A stretch of DNA of 64,000 nucleotides from Lachnospiraceae bacterium UBA7054. GTDB taxonomy: Bacteria; Bacillota; Clostridia; Lachnospirales; Lachnospiraceae. Where the stretch lies: contig DLAF01000009.1 of the NCBI GenBank assembly GCA_002492725.1, positions 69,250 to 133,249 of the forward strand. Reading direction: 5' to 3'. Shown here in pieces: positions 36,121-44,971 of this stretch. Below the pieces are notes generated by a model, which did no database searches, was not told the origin of the DNA, and worked only from the letters and a program-made list of their open reading frames with translations. The position numbers and the translations under genes were made by a program. Every line of letters starts with the position of its first letter. Positions within the stretch are counted from its first letter, which is position 1.

Positions 36121-37785
36121 TTGAATGCAAGTAACACAGATAACGGATATCTGAAAGTGTATACGAGAGAGGCAAAGAAAGACAGCTATCCATACGGGTT
36201 GGCGTTTGGCATCCACATGGCCGGCAGCGAAGACGGCAAAGCGTTTCACCCTTTTAATAAAAATTATGGTATCTTGTTTGCCGAAGCGATCGTTTTGCCG
36301 GATGACAGCTTGTCTCCAAGGGGCGTGAAAGAGCCGAAGGTCTTTGTCCCGGCAGAAGGCGGTTTTGGAATTGTCGCAGAGCGGGTGATGGAAAACGGAG
36401 AACCGGACGGGGACTGTGCGGATAAGGTTCTTATGTGGACGACAAAAGACTGGATTCATTTTGAATCCAAGGGCCTTGTGCCGGCCGATGAGGTGAAAGG
36501 GTCGATAGCATGGGGAGGCAAACAGCCATCAGACTGCGTAGAAGTGGACAATGCCGTGTTAAGGAAGGCAGCAGAGTATTGGAATCCGGTTTATCATACG
36601 CAAACGATCGTGCCGGAATGCGTGAAGCTGACTTCCGCGGAGGAATTGGATACTGTGATGGCGCAAGCGGTTTACTCGGACGGATCCGGTGTGAAAAAAA
36701 AGGTGCTGTGGGAGAAGGAAGGCATTGATTTTTCGCGACCGGGCGTCTATGAAGTAAAGGGGAGCGTGCAGAGTCCCAAATTTACGTTCCCGCTGGCGGA
36801 AGGCTTCGGAGATCCTGTTATTTTTCGGTGGGAGGGGAAATGGTATTATACCTCAACAAGTGATAATACAGGCGACGTAGGACTGTATATCAGGGAAGCG
36901 GATACGGTGGAAAATCTTTTTGCCAAGGACGTGATACAGCACCTGATCCTGCCGTATGATGAAAAGCGGGAATTGATCCAGACTTTCTGGGCGCCGGAGT
37001 TTCATGTGATTGGCGGAAAGTTATATATTTTGTTTGCGGTAAGCGGACATGAATGGGGCCCGCAGTGTCATCTTTTGAAGCTGAAAGAAGGGCAGCCGCT
37101 CATAGAGCCGGACAGCTGGGAGGATCCTGTCAGAATAAAAAGACGGGACGGAAGCTATCTGACAGAGGACGGGATCACGCTGGATATGACATATCTTAAG
37201 ACAAAAAGACAGTCTTATGTAGTCTGGTCTTACAGGAGAGGTATGGGGAAATCCTATGATACCGGTTCCATGCTCTGCATCGCTACCGTGGATGAACGTG
37301 AGCCGTGGAAACTGACTTCTGAGCCGGTGCTGCTTTCCCGGCCGCTGTTCGGTTGGGAAAATGTGGATCATACCATCAATAACGAAGGTCCCTATGCGTT
37401 TTTCAGGGATGGAAAGGTATACCTTACCTATTCGGGCGGCGCTGCCAACAGTTATACCTATGCAGTGGGGCTGCTTACGGCGCGGGAAGAGGACGATTTG
37501 CTTGTTGTTTCCAACTGGCAGAAACGCAGTACACCTGTTCTTTCCTTTTATTCTGTGGAGGGAGAATACGGGCCGGGACATAATTCCTTTTACGAGGATG
37601 AAGACGGGAATTTGATGATCGCCTATCACGGGGAAAAGGATCCGAAAGAGACGCTTCGCTGCGATGGAATCAGACGCGTGCATTTCAAAAAGGACGGTAC
37701 GCCGGTATTTGGCATGTCAGCAGGAGAGGATCTTGACCCGAAGCTTGGCAGTGTGTGCATGAAAGTGGAAATTGTAGCAGACTAA
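36121..37785 (+). CDS. GH43-family glycosidase (arabinosidase/xylosidase-like)
   Basis: A 554-residue protein, longer than the usual 300-350, with a five-bladed beta-propeller catalytic part in its second half: FGDPVIFRWEGKWYYTSTSD (base aspartate), WAPEFHVIGGKLYILF, and NEGPYAFFRDGKVYLTYSGG with the acid glutamate. The N-terminal 190 residues look like a partial propeller with a long insertion. It starts at TTG 36121, four bases after the esterase stop, behind GGAGGT. It probably removes arabinose or xylose side groups in the cytoplasm. Confidence 0.85.
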   Translation: MNASNTDNGYLKVYTREAKKDSYPYGLAFGIHMAGSEDGKAFHPFNKNYGILFAEAIVLPDDSLSPRGVKEPKVFVPAEGGFGIVAERVMENGEPDGDCADKVLMWTTKDWIHFESKGLVPADEVKGSIAWGGKQPSDCVEVDNAVLRKAAEYWNPVYHTQTIVPECVKLTSAEELDTVMAQAVYSDGSGVKKKVLWEKEGIDFSRPGVYEVKGSVQSPKFTFPLAEGFGDPVIFRWEGKWYYTSTSDNTGDVGLYIREADTVENLFAKDVIQHLILPYDEKRELIQTFWAPEFHVIGGKLYILFAVSGHEWGPQCHLLKLKEGQPLIEPDSWEDPVRIKRRDGSYLTEDGITLDMTYLKTKRQSYVVWSYRRGMGKSYDTGSMLCIATVDEREPWKLTSEPVLLSRPLFGWENVDHTINNEGPYAFFRDGKVYLTYSGGAANSYTYAVGLLTAREEDDLLVVSNWQKRSTPVLSFYSVEGEYGPGHNSFYEDEDGNLMIAYHGEKDPKETLRCDGIRRVHFKKDGTPVFGMSAGEDLDPKLGSVCMKVEIVAD

Positions 37786-37923
37786 ACATAGTCAAGGAAG
37801 TGCGTAAGGCAGTTTAACGATATTTGTGAAGAAATATAGAAAAAACTGCGGACGTATATGGGCAATTTGCACTATAAAACTGCAAAAACAAGTGAAAAAG
37901 TGTGAAGTTATATAAAAACAAGG

Positions 37924-37952
37924 TTGACAAAATAAGGCAGCAGCGCTATTAT
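37924..37952 (+). promoter_or_regulatory. Promoter of the ABC importer operon
   Basis: TTGACA (37924-37929), 17 bases, and TATTAT (37947-37952) make a strong housekeeping promoter. The LacI-type motif at 37966 lies just after the start site, where a bound repressor would block transcription. Confidence 0.82.
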
Positions 37953-37965
37953 TTATGTGAAAGAT

Positions 37966-37981
37966 GGTAAAACGATAAACA
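37966..37981 (+). promoter_or_regulatory. LacI-type operator in front of the importer operon
   Basis: GGTAAAACGATAAACA repeats the motif at 33399 with one difference in 16 bases. It sits about +7 to +22 relative to the predicted start site. Confidence 0.68.
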
Positions 37982-37999
37982 AGAAATGGGATGGGTGAT

Positions 38000-38926
38000 A
38001 TGAAATTTAAAAAAATTGATAAAAAGAAATGGTACTCCATTAAGTTATTCCTTTTCATTTTGCCGTTTCTGATCATGGTTATTCTGTTTTCCTATTATCC
38101 GCTGTACGGATGGATGTATGCTTTCTACGACTACAAGCCACCGAAACCGCTTTCGGAGGCACCGTTTGTCGGATTGAAGTGGTTTAAATTCATGGTAGAG
38201 AATCCGGTCAGAGTAGAGCAGCTTAAGCAGGTGCTTATAAACACCTTTGTCATGAGCGGTATCACGCTCGGCACCTCGTGGATTCCCATGCTCTTCGCTG
38301 TCTTTATGAATGAGCTTCGCCGCGTCCCTTTCAGGAAATTTGTCCAGACGGTTACGACTCTGCCGAACTTCATCAGCTGGGTACTCGTGTATTCCGTGGC
38401 TTACAATATCTTCAACAGTGACGGTATGGTGAATACGCTGCTGGTTGATAAGTGGCATCTGATACAAGAACCGATTTTGTTCCTGCAGGATACCAGTCAT
38501 GTATGGCTGACGCAGTGGCTGTGGCTGACTTGGAAGAATCTCGGCTGGGCGGCCATCATGTACATAGCGGCGATTTCCAGTATCGATGACGAGCTGTTTC
38601 AGGCGGCCAGGGTGGACGGCGCGACGAGGATGCAGCAGATTCGCTACATCACGATTCCGAGCCTGCTGCCGACCTTCTTTGTACTGCTGATGATGAACAT
38701 CGGTAATTTCCTCTCGAACGGCATGGAACAGTACTATGTATTCCAGAACGCATTTAACAAAGAATATATTCAGGTGCTCGATCTGTATGTCTATACGCTT
38801 TCCACCGTAAAGGGCGGTTATCCCCTCTCGGTTGCGGTGAGCATGTTAAAGAGCGTTGTCAGCGTCATTCTTCTGGTGGTAGCAAATGGCATATCAAAGC
38901 TGACCAGAGGCGAGAGTTTCCTGTAA
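38000..38926 (+). CDS. LplB-type sugar ABC transporter permease
   Basis: A 308-residue inner-membrane permease with six predicted helices. The EAA loop that contacts the ATPase is around DELFQAARVDGATRMQQI. The type is that of importers taking up plant or host oligosaccharides. ATG 38000 directly follows GGGTGAT, part of the anti-Shine-Dalgarno match; ATG 37991 is the alternative. No ATPase gene is in the operon, so it must share an MsmX-like ATPase encoded elsewhere. Confidence 0.9.
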   Translation: MKFKKIDKKKWYSIKLFLFILPFLIMVILFSYYPLYGWMYAFYDYKPPKPLSEAPFVGLKWFKFMVENPVRVEQLKQVLINTFVMSGITLGTSWIPMLFAVFMNELRRVPFRKFVQTVTTLPNFISWVLVYSVAYNIFNSDGMVNTLLVDKWHLIQEPILFLQDTSHVWLTQWLWLTWKNLGWAAIMYIAAISSIDDELFQAARVDGATRMQQIRYITIPSLLPTFFVLLMMNIGNFLSNGMEQYYVFQNAFNKEYIQVLDLYVYTLSTVKGGYPLSVAVSMLKSVVSVILLVVANGISKLTRGESFL

Positions 38927-38975
38927 GAACCATAAGAGAGAAACAAACAATAAATCTATGAAAGGCAAGAGTGCT

Positions 38976-39902
38976 ATGACTGAAATTCGTGTAAAGAAAA
39001 AGAAAATACATCAAAGTTTCGGTGACACAATGCTCAGTGTGTTCTGCTATGTGTTCTTTGCCATCTGTGCGTTTTTGTGTCTGTATCCGTTTTACTACAT
39101 ATTCATCAATACGATCAGTGCAAATGATATAAGCGCGCGAGGCGATGTCCTGTTTTGGCCTAAGGGCATACATTTTAAGAATTATAAGAGCGCTTTCGGT
39201 ATTTCAGGTCTGTTTCAGGCGGCGAAGATTTCCGTGGGGAGGACTTTGTTTGGCACCATCGGAACGGTGAGCGCTTCTGCATTTATGGGATTTATGTTCT
39301 CACAGGAAAAGATGTGGCACAGAAAACTGTGGTATCGCATCGTCATTGCGACGATGTATTTCAACGCGGGGATCATCCCATGGTTTTTGACGATGCAGAA
39401 TTTGCACCTCACGAATAATTTCTGGGGCTTTGTGCTTCCCGCAATCGTATCTCCGTTCCACATTGTTCTGACCAAGACCTTCGTGGAATCGATTCCGAAG
39501 GAGCTGCAGGAGGCTGCCGAGATCGACGGAGCAGGGATTTTGACGATTTTTTTTAAGGTGATGATACCGGTCATAAAACCGATTATGGCTACGGTCGCAA
39601 TCTTCGCGGCGGTGAACCAGTGGAATGCATTTCAGGATGCCCTGCTTTTGATTACTTCAAATACGAAGTTATACCCGCTGCAGTTAGTACTGTATAATTA
39701 TCTGAATCAGGCCAGTTCCATCAAAGCTCTGGCAAACACCAGCAGTTCCAGTTCGCTGGCGGCGGCTGCTGCGACGACGCAGACGGCGACCAGCATCCGC
39801 ATGACGATTACCGTGATTGTTGTGCTGCCGATCATGATGGTTTATCCGTTCTTCCAGAAATACTTTGTAAAGGGTATCATGATCGGTGCGGTCAAGGGGT
39901 AG
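38976..39902 (+). CDS. YtcP-type sugar ABC transporter permease
   Basis: A 308-residue second permease with six helices and the EAA loop IPKELQEAAEIDGAGILTIF. A low-complexity Ser/Ala/Thr stretch (around SSSSLAAAAATTQTATS) lies in the loop before the last helix, as in other YtcP-like proteins. ATG 38976 has an AAAGG site; ATG 38958 has none close by. It pairs with the preceding permease. Confidence 0.9.
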   Translation: MTEIRVKKKKIHQSFGDTMLSVFCYVFFAICAFLCLYPFYYIFINTISANDISARGDVLFWPKGIHFKNYKSAFGISGLFQAAKISVGRTLFGTIGTVSASAFMGFMFSQEKMWHRKLWYRIVIATMYFNAGIIPWFLTMQNLHLTNNFWGFVLPAIVSPFHIVLTKTFVESIPKELQEAAEIDGAGILTIFFKVMIPVIKPIMATVAIFAAVNQWNAFQDALLLITSNTKLYPLQLVLYNYLNQASSIKALANTSSSSSLAAAAATTQTATSIRMTITVIVVLPIMMVYPFFQKYFVKGIMIGAVKG

Positions 39903-39938
39903 ACGTCTTGCAGGGCGGAACGCGAATCATTATGGGAT

Positions 39939-39959
39939 AAACGGGAATAGCTTCCGTTT
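39939..39959 (+). other. Intercistronic hairpin before the binding-protein gene
   Basis: AAACGGGAA (39939-39947) pairs with TTCCGTTT (39952-39959) with one bulge. It may protect the 5' end of a processed binding-protein transcript. Confidence 0.4.
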
Positions 39960-39990
39960 ACATATTTAAACACAAAAAAGGAGGAAATTC

Positions 39991-41790
39991 ATGAAAAAGC
40001 GTATTTTGGCAACAGTTTTGGCCACAGTGCTTACTTGTTCCATGGTTCTCAGTGGCTGTGGCGGCGGATCCGGCACGACGGATCCGGCAGCAACCGGCGG
40101 CACAGATGATGCTGCTGCAACAACGGATACAGCGCCAGCGGATACCAGCGGTGGGGACGCGGCGGCACCTGCAGTATCCCACGACGAAGCACTTACTCTG
40201 GAGATGTATAATGTGGCGGCAAACTATCAGGGTGAGCAGACCGGTTGGTTTGGTAAGATCTTGAAGGATAAATTCAATATTACCATAAACATTATCGCGC
40301 CGCAGGTATCCGGTGACGGTGAGGGTCTGTATGCGACAAGAACCGCGTCCGGTAATCTGGGCGACATGGTTCTGCTCGACAATGGACTCTTGCAGGAATG
40401 TGTGGAAAGCGGTCTGATTGCTGACATAAGCGCAGAGATTAAGAATTACCCGAACCTGATGAAGTATTGGGAGCAGATTGAGAAGTTCAACAAGGGTATT
40501 GGAGACGGTACCGGCATCTACGGGATTCCCACCGAGATGAACACCAACGGCCCTACAGCATACATGGCTGAGACAGTTTCTTCCATGCCCAGAATCCCTT
40601 GGGATTTCTACACAGAGCTTGGCAGACCTGAATTGAATAACTTAGACGATCTGATCAGTGTGCTTGCTGACATGCAGAAGGCACATCCTGAGAATGCAGA
40701 TGGGAAGAAGGCCTACGGCATGACCCTTTGGAAAGACTGGGATGGCGGCGGCGAGCAGGTTACGATTGAGAACGTTAACCAGCTCACCAAATGGTATGGC
40801 CAGGAAGTAAACGGCTCCGTTCTGATTGGTTCCGACAATACCATCATGCCTCTGACAGATAAGAACGGCGCATACTACAAGATGCTGAAGTTTTTCTTTG
40901 ATGCAAACCAGGCAGGTATCGTTGATCCTGACTCCGCAACACAGGAGTGGGGTGATGCCTGCGATAAGATGCAGACGAAGAGAACCTACCTTGTATGGAA
41001 TAACTGGATGCTGGGCTTCACAAACAATCCTGAGAGAGGTGAGGCCGGTGCAAACTACATGGGTATGCCCATTAAGGATATGCAAGTGTTCCAGACATCT
41101 GACTACTACTATGGCAGCGGCCGCGTATTCGGTATCGGCTCCGGCGTCAGCGATGATGTGAAGGCTCGCATCCTGGAGTACTATGACTGGCTGGCATCTC
41201 CGGAAGGGTGTACCACGCAGCATATCGGTACGGAAGGCATTATCTATACTGTCGGTGATGATGGTAAGTATACATTGACAGAGGATGGTTATAACAGATT
41301 TAATTCCGAGATCATGATTCCGGAAGATCAGGGTGGCGGTAACTGGACAGACGGTAACAATCAGGTGAACCAGTGGATCGTGGCAAGTGTTGAGACGAAC
41401 CCTATTACAGGCGAGACCTACGGCAGCGACCTTTGGGCTTCCTATTTGGAGAAGAACAACACCAAGACTTCTAAGGAGTGGAGAGAATTGTATGACGGTA
41501 AGCAGAACGAGGTTGAGTATCTGAAGGATACGGGCATGATGAACATCGTTCCCAGCCTGAATCTCTCTTTGGCAGTTGATACAAGTGATATCAGCATGTC
41601 CCGCGGCTCGTGCAGATCTATCATCTGTGATGCTTCCTGGCAGGCAATCTTCGCAAAGTCTGAAGCAGAGTTCGAAGCTATATGGGATGATATGGTAACT
41701 AAGATTGAAGGTAATGGCTGGGCAGATCTGGTAGCGTATGATACCGCGAAGTATCAGCCGGTCATCGACGGCAGAAAAGCAGCGCAGTAA
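39991..41790 (+). CDS. Extracellular solute-binding lipoprotein of the sugar importer
   Basis: A 599-residue binding protein with a lipoprotein signal: a basic start, a hydrophobic helix and the lipobox LSGC ending at C23. A Gly/Thr/Ala/Asp-rich linker follows, then the substrate-binding domain. The large size is typical of LplA-like oligosaccharide binders. The site AAAAGGAGGAAATTC is the strongest in the operon, consistent with high expression. The sugar is unknown; the linked GH43 and esterase suggest acylated arabino- or xylo-oligosaccharides. Confidence 0.92.
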   Translation: MKKRILATVLATVLTCSMVLSGCGGGSGTTDPAATGGTDDAAATTDTAPADTSGGDAAAPAVSHDEALTLEMYNVAANYQGEQTGWFGKILKDKFNITINIIAPQVSGDGEGLYATRTASGNLGDMVLLDNGLLQECVESGLIADISAEIKNYPNLMKYWEQIEKFNKGIGDGTGIYGIPTEMNTNGPTAYMAETVSSMPRIPWDFYTELGRPELNNLDDLISVLADMQKAHPENADGKKAYGMTLWKDWDGGGEQVTIENVNQLTKWYGQEVNGSVLIGSDNTIMPLTDKNGAYYKMLKFFFDANQAGIVDPDSATQEWGDACDKMQTKRTYLVWNNWMLGFTNNPERGEAGANYMGMPIKDMQVFQTSDYYYGSGRVFGIGSGVSDDVKARILEYYDWLASPEGCTTQHIGTEGIIYTVGDDGKYTLTEDGYNRFNSEIMIPEDQGGGNWTDGNNQVNQWIVASVETNPITGETYGSDLWASYLEKNNTKTSKEWRELYDGKQNEVEYLKDTGMMNIVPSLNLSLAVDTSDISMSRGSCRSIICDASWQAIFAKSEAEFEAIWDDMVTKIEGNGWADLVAYDTAKYQPVIDGRKAAQ

Positions 41791-41832
41791 GGCATTAGCA
41801 GCATAGTTTCTTAAATAAAGATTTCATAGAAA

Positions 41833-41867
41833 AGGGGCTAAAGAATTTTTCTTTGGCTCCTTTTTTT
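41833..41867 (+). terminator. Rho-independent terminator of the importer operon
   Basis: AGGGGCTAAAG pairs with CTTTGGCTCCT across a short A/T loop, and a run of seven T follows. Confidence 0.85.
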
Positions 41868-41935
41868 GATGTATAATGGAGTAAGATGAAAAAGAAACGT
41901 TTTTAGAAATATTACCCTGCGTCAGGGATTGCTTG

Positions 41936-41948
41936 TGACGCTGCGTCA
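41936..41948 (+). promoter_or_regulatory. Palindromic operator of the MerR-type gene
   Basis: TGACGCTGCGTCA has perfect 6-base arms around one central base. It lies upstream of a TATTCT element (41954-41959) and the MerR gene, as expected for an autoregulated MerR-family promoter. The related sequence CCCTGCGTCAGGG occurs at 41915-41927. Confidence 0.6.
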
Positions 41949-41982
41949 TAAGCTATTCTTGGCGTAAAGGAGGTGAAAAGCT

Positions 41983-42717
41983 ATGTCAAAGTATACGACA
42001 GGAGAGATGGCAAAACTTTGCGGCGTGACGGTGAGAACGGTCCAGTATTATGATACCAGAGGCATCCTTGTCCCGGCGGAACTTTCGGAAGGCGGCAGAC
42101 GCTTGTATTCTGAAAACGACGTAAGGAAAATGAGAATTATCTGCTTCTTACGGGAGCTGGGGCTTCCGATTGATTCTATTTCCCAGATCCTTTCCGAAGA
42201 AAATCCGGGAAGCGTAATCTCGCTTCTCTTGGGGCAGCAGGAGCAGGATCTGAGAGAGGAGATTAGTGAGCGGCAGGAGAAACTGGAAAAATTGGAGACA
42301 CTAAGACGTGAGTTGAAAAGCATTGAGACAATCTCTGTCGAATCCATCGGGGACATAGCATATACCATGTCAAATAGGAAAAAATTGAAAAGGATCCATA
42401 GGAATTTGCTGATTGGCGGCATTCCTATTACCATTCTCCAATGGGTAGGCATTATACTGTGGATTGTAAAGGGGATCTGGTGGCTGTTTGCGTTATGGGT
42501 TGCTATTTTTATTCCAAGTGCATGTTGGCTCTCAAAGTATTATTTTTCCCATGTTGCCTATATTTGTCCGCAGTGTCACACTGTTTTCAATCCGATACGC
42601 AAAGAGGCATTATGGGCAAAACATACGCCTGCGACCCGAAAACTGACATGCACAGGCTGCGGTCGTCACGGGTTTTGCGTAGAGGTAGCGAGAGAGGAGG
42701 CAGACATTCATGAATAA
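41983..42717 (+). CDS. Membrane-bound MerR-family regulator with zinc-ribbon tail
   Basis: A 244-residue regulator with an unusual layout. Residues 1-70 are a MerR DNA-binding domain (TTGEMAKLCGVTVRTVQYYD), 75-115 a coiled coil, 135-185 two membrane helices (IPITILQWVGIILWIVKGIW and the segment after it), and the end a zinc ribbon with CPQC and CTGCG. It probably senses a membrane or envelope signal. The ribosome site is AAAGGAGGTGA. It overlaps the CPBP protease gene by 8 bases, so the two are one functional unit. Confidence 0.88.
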   Translation: MSKYTTGEMAKLCGVTVRTVQYYDTRGILVPAELSEGGRRLYSENDVRKMRIICFLRELGLPIDSISQILSEENPGSVISLLLGQQEQDLREEISERQEKLEKLETLRRELKSIETISVESIGDIAYTMSNRKKLKRIHRNLLIGGIPITILQWVGIILWIVKGIWWLFALWVAIFIPSACWLSKYYFSHVAYICPQCHTVFNPIRKEALWAKHTPATRKLTCTGCGRHGFCVEVAREEADIHE

Positions 42718-43603
42718 GACAGAATATGATAAGACAAAGACAAGGAAGTATCTGATATGGACCTTTGCCATTGCATGGGTGATGCAGGCAGGCGTTGCAC
42801 TGTTATATCAAGGCGGGCTTTCCATCATCGGACGGATGGCGGCGCAGATGCTCATGGCGCTTATGATGTTTGTACCGTTGCTTGGCGTGCTGTTATCAGG
42901 AAACCGACTTGCAGGAATGGGCTGGAAACCGCATATCAAGGGGAAGATAAAACCGCTCCTGATGGCGTGGTTTTTCCCGGCGATCCTGACCGCGCTTGGT
43001 GCCGCCATATATTTCGCTGTTTTTCCGGGGCATTTCGATGTGAATGGCGCTTATCTTGTAAATATTGGCGGAGAGGCAGCGCTCTCGCAGTTGGAGGCGC
43101 AGGGAATCTCTTATGCGCAATATATCTTGGTCTCGATTGTCAGTTGTCTGACCTATGCGCCGCTTATCAATATGTTTTTTGCGGTCGGAGAAGAAGCCGG
43201 ATGGAGGGGGGTTTTATATCCGCAGCTAAAGGCGAAATACGGCAAAAAGAAGGGGTGGCTTCTTGGCGGTGTGATCTGGGGAATTTGGCACTGGCCGCTC
43301 ATGGGGCTGATCGGTTATGAGTACGGAACAAATTATATCGGTTTCCCGGTCGTTGGGATGCTGCTCTTTTGCATATTTACGATCGCAGCGGGCATTGCCT
43401 GTGACTGGCTGTATGAGAAAAGCGGGCTTATCTGGGCTCCGGCTATCTTCCATGGCGCGATCAATGCGGCAGCAACGGTTCCCGGTGCAGTTTGTCGGGC
43501 AGATACAGGTTCTATGGTATTGCTTGGGCCTGCGCCAATCGGAGTGCTAGCCGGGATTCCGCTCATGATCTTTGCGGTCATATTGTTTGTCAGGACGGAA
43601 TAA
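42710..43603 (+). CDS. CPBP-family intramembrane metalloprotease
   Basis: A 297-residue multi-pass membrane protein with the Abi/CAAX-protease motifs: the EE-x3-R box in GEEAGWRGVLYP, the histidine in WGIWHWP and a late histidine in FHGAINA. Members cleave within membranes or process peptides, and some give bacteriocin self-immunity. Overlap with the membrane-bound MerR regulator suggests that the protease may act on, or be controlled by, that regulator. Confidence 0.9.
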   Translation: MNKTEYDKTKTRKYLIWTFAIAWVMQAGVALLYQGGLSIIGRMAAQMLMALMMFVPLLGVLLSGNRLAGMGWKPHIKGKIKPLLMAWFFPAILTALGAAIYFAVFPGHFDVNGAYLVNIGGEAALSQLEAQGISYAQYILVSIVSCLTYAPLINMFFAVGEEAGWRGVLYPQLKAKYGKKKGWLLGGVIWGIWHWPLMGLIGYEYGTNYIGFPVVGMLLFCIFTIAAGIACDWLYEKSGLIWAPAIFHGAINAAATVPGAVCRADTGSMVLLGPAPIGVLAGIPLMIFAVILFVRTE

Positions 43604-43666
43604 GGAGGGGAAGAAAATTGCCGTGATTGCGGATACGTCTGCGGTAATCGTGCCGTGTCAGTGGGA

Positions 43667-43695
43667 TTGTAAAGGTGGTCCTTTTCTGCTATAAT
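43667..43695 (+). promoter_or_regulatory. Promoter of the lipoprotein esterase gene
   Basis: TTGTAA (43667-43672), 17 bases, TATAAT (43690-43695). Confidence 0.75.
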
Positions 43696-43733
43696 TTGAG
43701 AGTAATTCAAACGGAGAATGGAGGAAACACAGC

Positions 43734-44882
43734 ATGAGCAGAAAGAGATGGACCACCTTTGTTTTTTTGCCGGCGGCGCTTTTGATATTAGTGTCCGGCT
43801 GCGGTACGGCGACAGAACCTGTAAACGGTGGTGAGTATAAAGCTGAAAACAACGCGGATGCTGCGGAGGCAGGGAATGATAGGGATAAAGAAACAGAAGA
43901 TGTAAAAGGAACGGAGCGTGAGGATATGCAGGACACAGAGAAAGATGGTATCGCTGAAGCAATCAAACAGGAGACCGCGTCGGTGGAACTTGAAACGGAC
44001 GATTCGCAGGACGCAGGCGAGACGGAAGGAGAGCCTACAGCCGAGATCAGCGAGATCATTCCGACGAAGTATTCGTCGCGTAGATACAAACAATGCGGTA
44101 CCATTGAGCATATCACGTATCCCAGCTTTGATTATTTTGGAGACGGTTCTGCACTGGAAAAACCTGCCAATGTCTATCTTCCTTACGGTTATGATGAAAC
44201 GAAGCAGTATAACGTCCTCTATCTGATGCACGGCATCGGCGGTGATGAGAATGAGTGGGGTATGGTGGGAAACACTTCTCAAATCAAGATGATCATGGAC
44301 AACCTCATTTATAACGGCGATGTCGAGCCCTTTATCGTGGTGACGCCTAACGGCCGTTCCGGCGCTGATTTTGCCAATAAAAGTTCTGACTATAATTCCT
44401 TCTATGAGTTCGGGAAAGAGCTTAGAAATGACCTGATTCCTTACATCGAGAGTCATTATGCAACTTACGGAAAAGCAGGTGAAGAAGGTTACGATATGAA
44501 AGCAGACAGGGAGCATAGGGCAATGGCCGGTTTATCCATGGGCGGTATGCAGACCATCAATATCGGTATGTGCGAATGTCTGGATATCATAAGCTGGTTT
44601 GGGGCATTCTCCGCAGCGCCGACCTCTTATCCGGCGGCGGATGTCATCAAAAAGATTGACGAACAGTTTCCCGACGAGGAAATCAAATATTTTTATAATA
44701 TCTGTGGAACCAATGATACGATCGCTTATCAGAGTGCTTCCACGGCGGCAAAAAACCTTCCGCAATTAAGCGACAGATTTCAGGATGGAGAAAACTATAT
44801 GTGGCAGGAATTAAAAGGCGGACATGATTTCCACATATGGTATCTCGGTTTCTATAACTTTGCGCAATTAGTATTTGAGTAG
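43734..44882 (+). CDS. CE1-like esterase lipoprotein
   Basis: A 382-residue secreted lipoprotein with the lipobox VSGC ending at C23. A very acidic, low-complexity linker runs from about 25 to 110, then an alpha/beta-hydrolase of the feruloyl/acetyl-esterase D type. The nucleophile lies in GLSMGG, an oxyanion-side motif in MHGIGGDENEW, and the histidine in GGHDFHIWY. It probably removes feruloyl or acetyl groups from plant xylan at the cell surface. GGAGG precedes the start. Confidence 0.88.
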   Translation: MSRKRWTTFVFLPAALLILVSGCGTATEPVNGGEYKAENNADAAEAGNDRDKETEDVKGTEREDMQDTEKDGIAEAIKQETASVELETDDSQDAGETEGEPTAEISEIIPTKYSSRRYKQCGTIEHITYPSFDYFGDGSALEKPANVYLPYGYDETKQYNVLYLMHGIGGDENEWGMVGNTSQIKMIMDNLIYNGDVEPFIVVTPNGRSGADFANKSSDYNSFYEFGKELRNDLIPYIESHYATYGKAGEEGYDMKADREHRAMAGLSMGGMQTINIGMCECLDIISWFGAFSAAPTSYPAADVIKKIDEQFPDEEIKYFYNICGTNDTIAYQSASTAAKNLPQLSDRFQDGENYMWQELKGGHDFHIWYLGFYNFAQLVFE

Positions 44883-44901
44883 AATTTCTATGTTTCTCGC
44901 A

Positions 44902-44929
44902 GGAGAATACCTGAAATGCGGCATTCTCC
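44902..44929 (+). other. Hairpin between esterase and response-regulator genes
   Basis: GGAGAAT (44902-44908) pairs with ATTCTCC (44923-44929). There is no T-run, so termination is doubtful. Confidence 0.35.
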
Positions 44930-44971
44930 GAATTGATTAAAATTTAGTTAGCGGAATGACGGAGCATGCGC

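Noticed and set aside
39700..39800. Low-complexity Ser/Ala/Thr repeat in the second permease as a tandem-repeat artefact
   Set aside because: Similar low-complexity loops are usual before the last helix in YtcP-type permeases and the frame stays open.
44902..44929. Terminator after the esterase gene
   Set aside because: The 7-bp stem lacks a following T-run, so I list it only as a hairpin.
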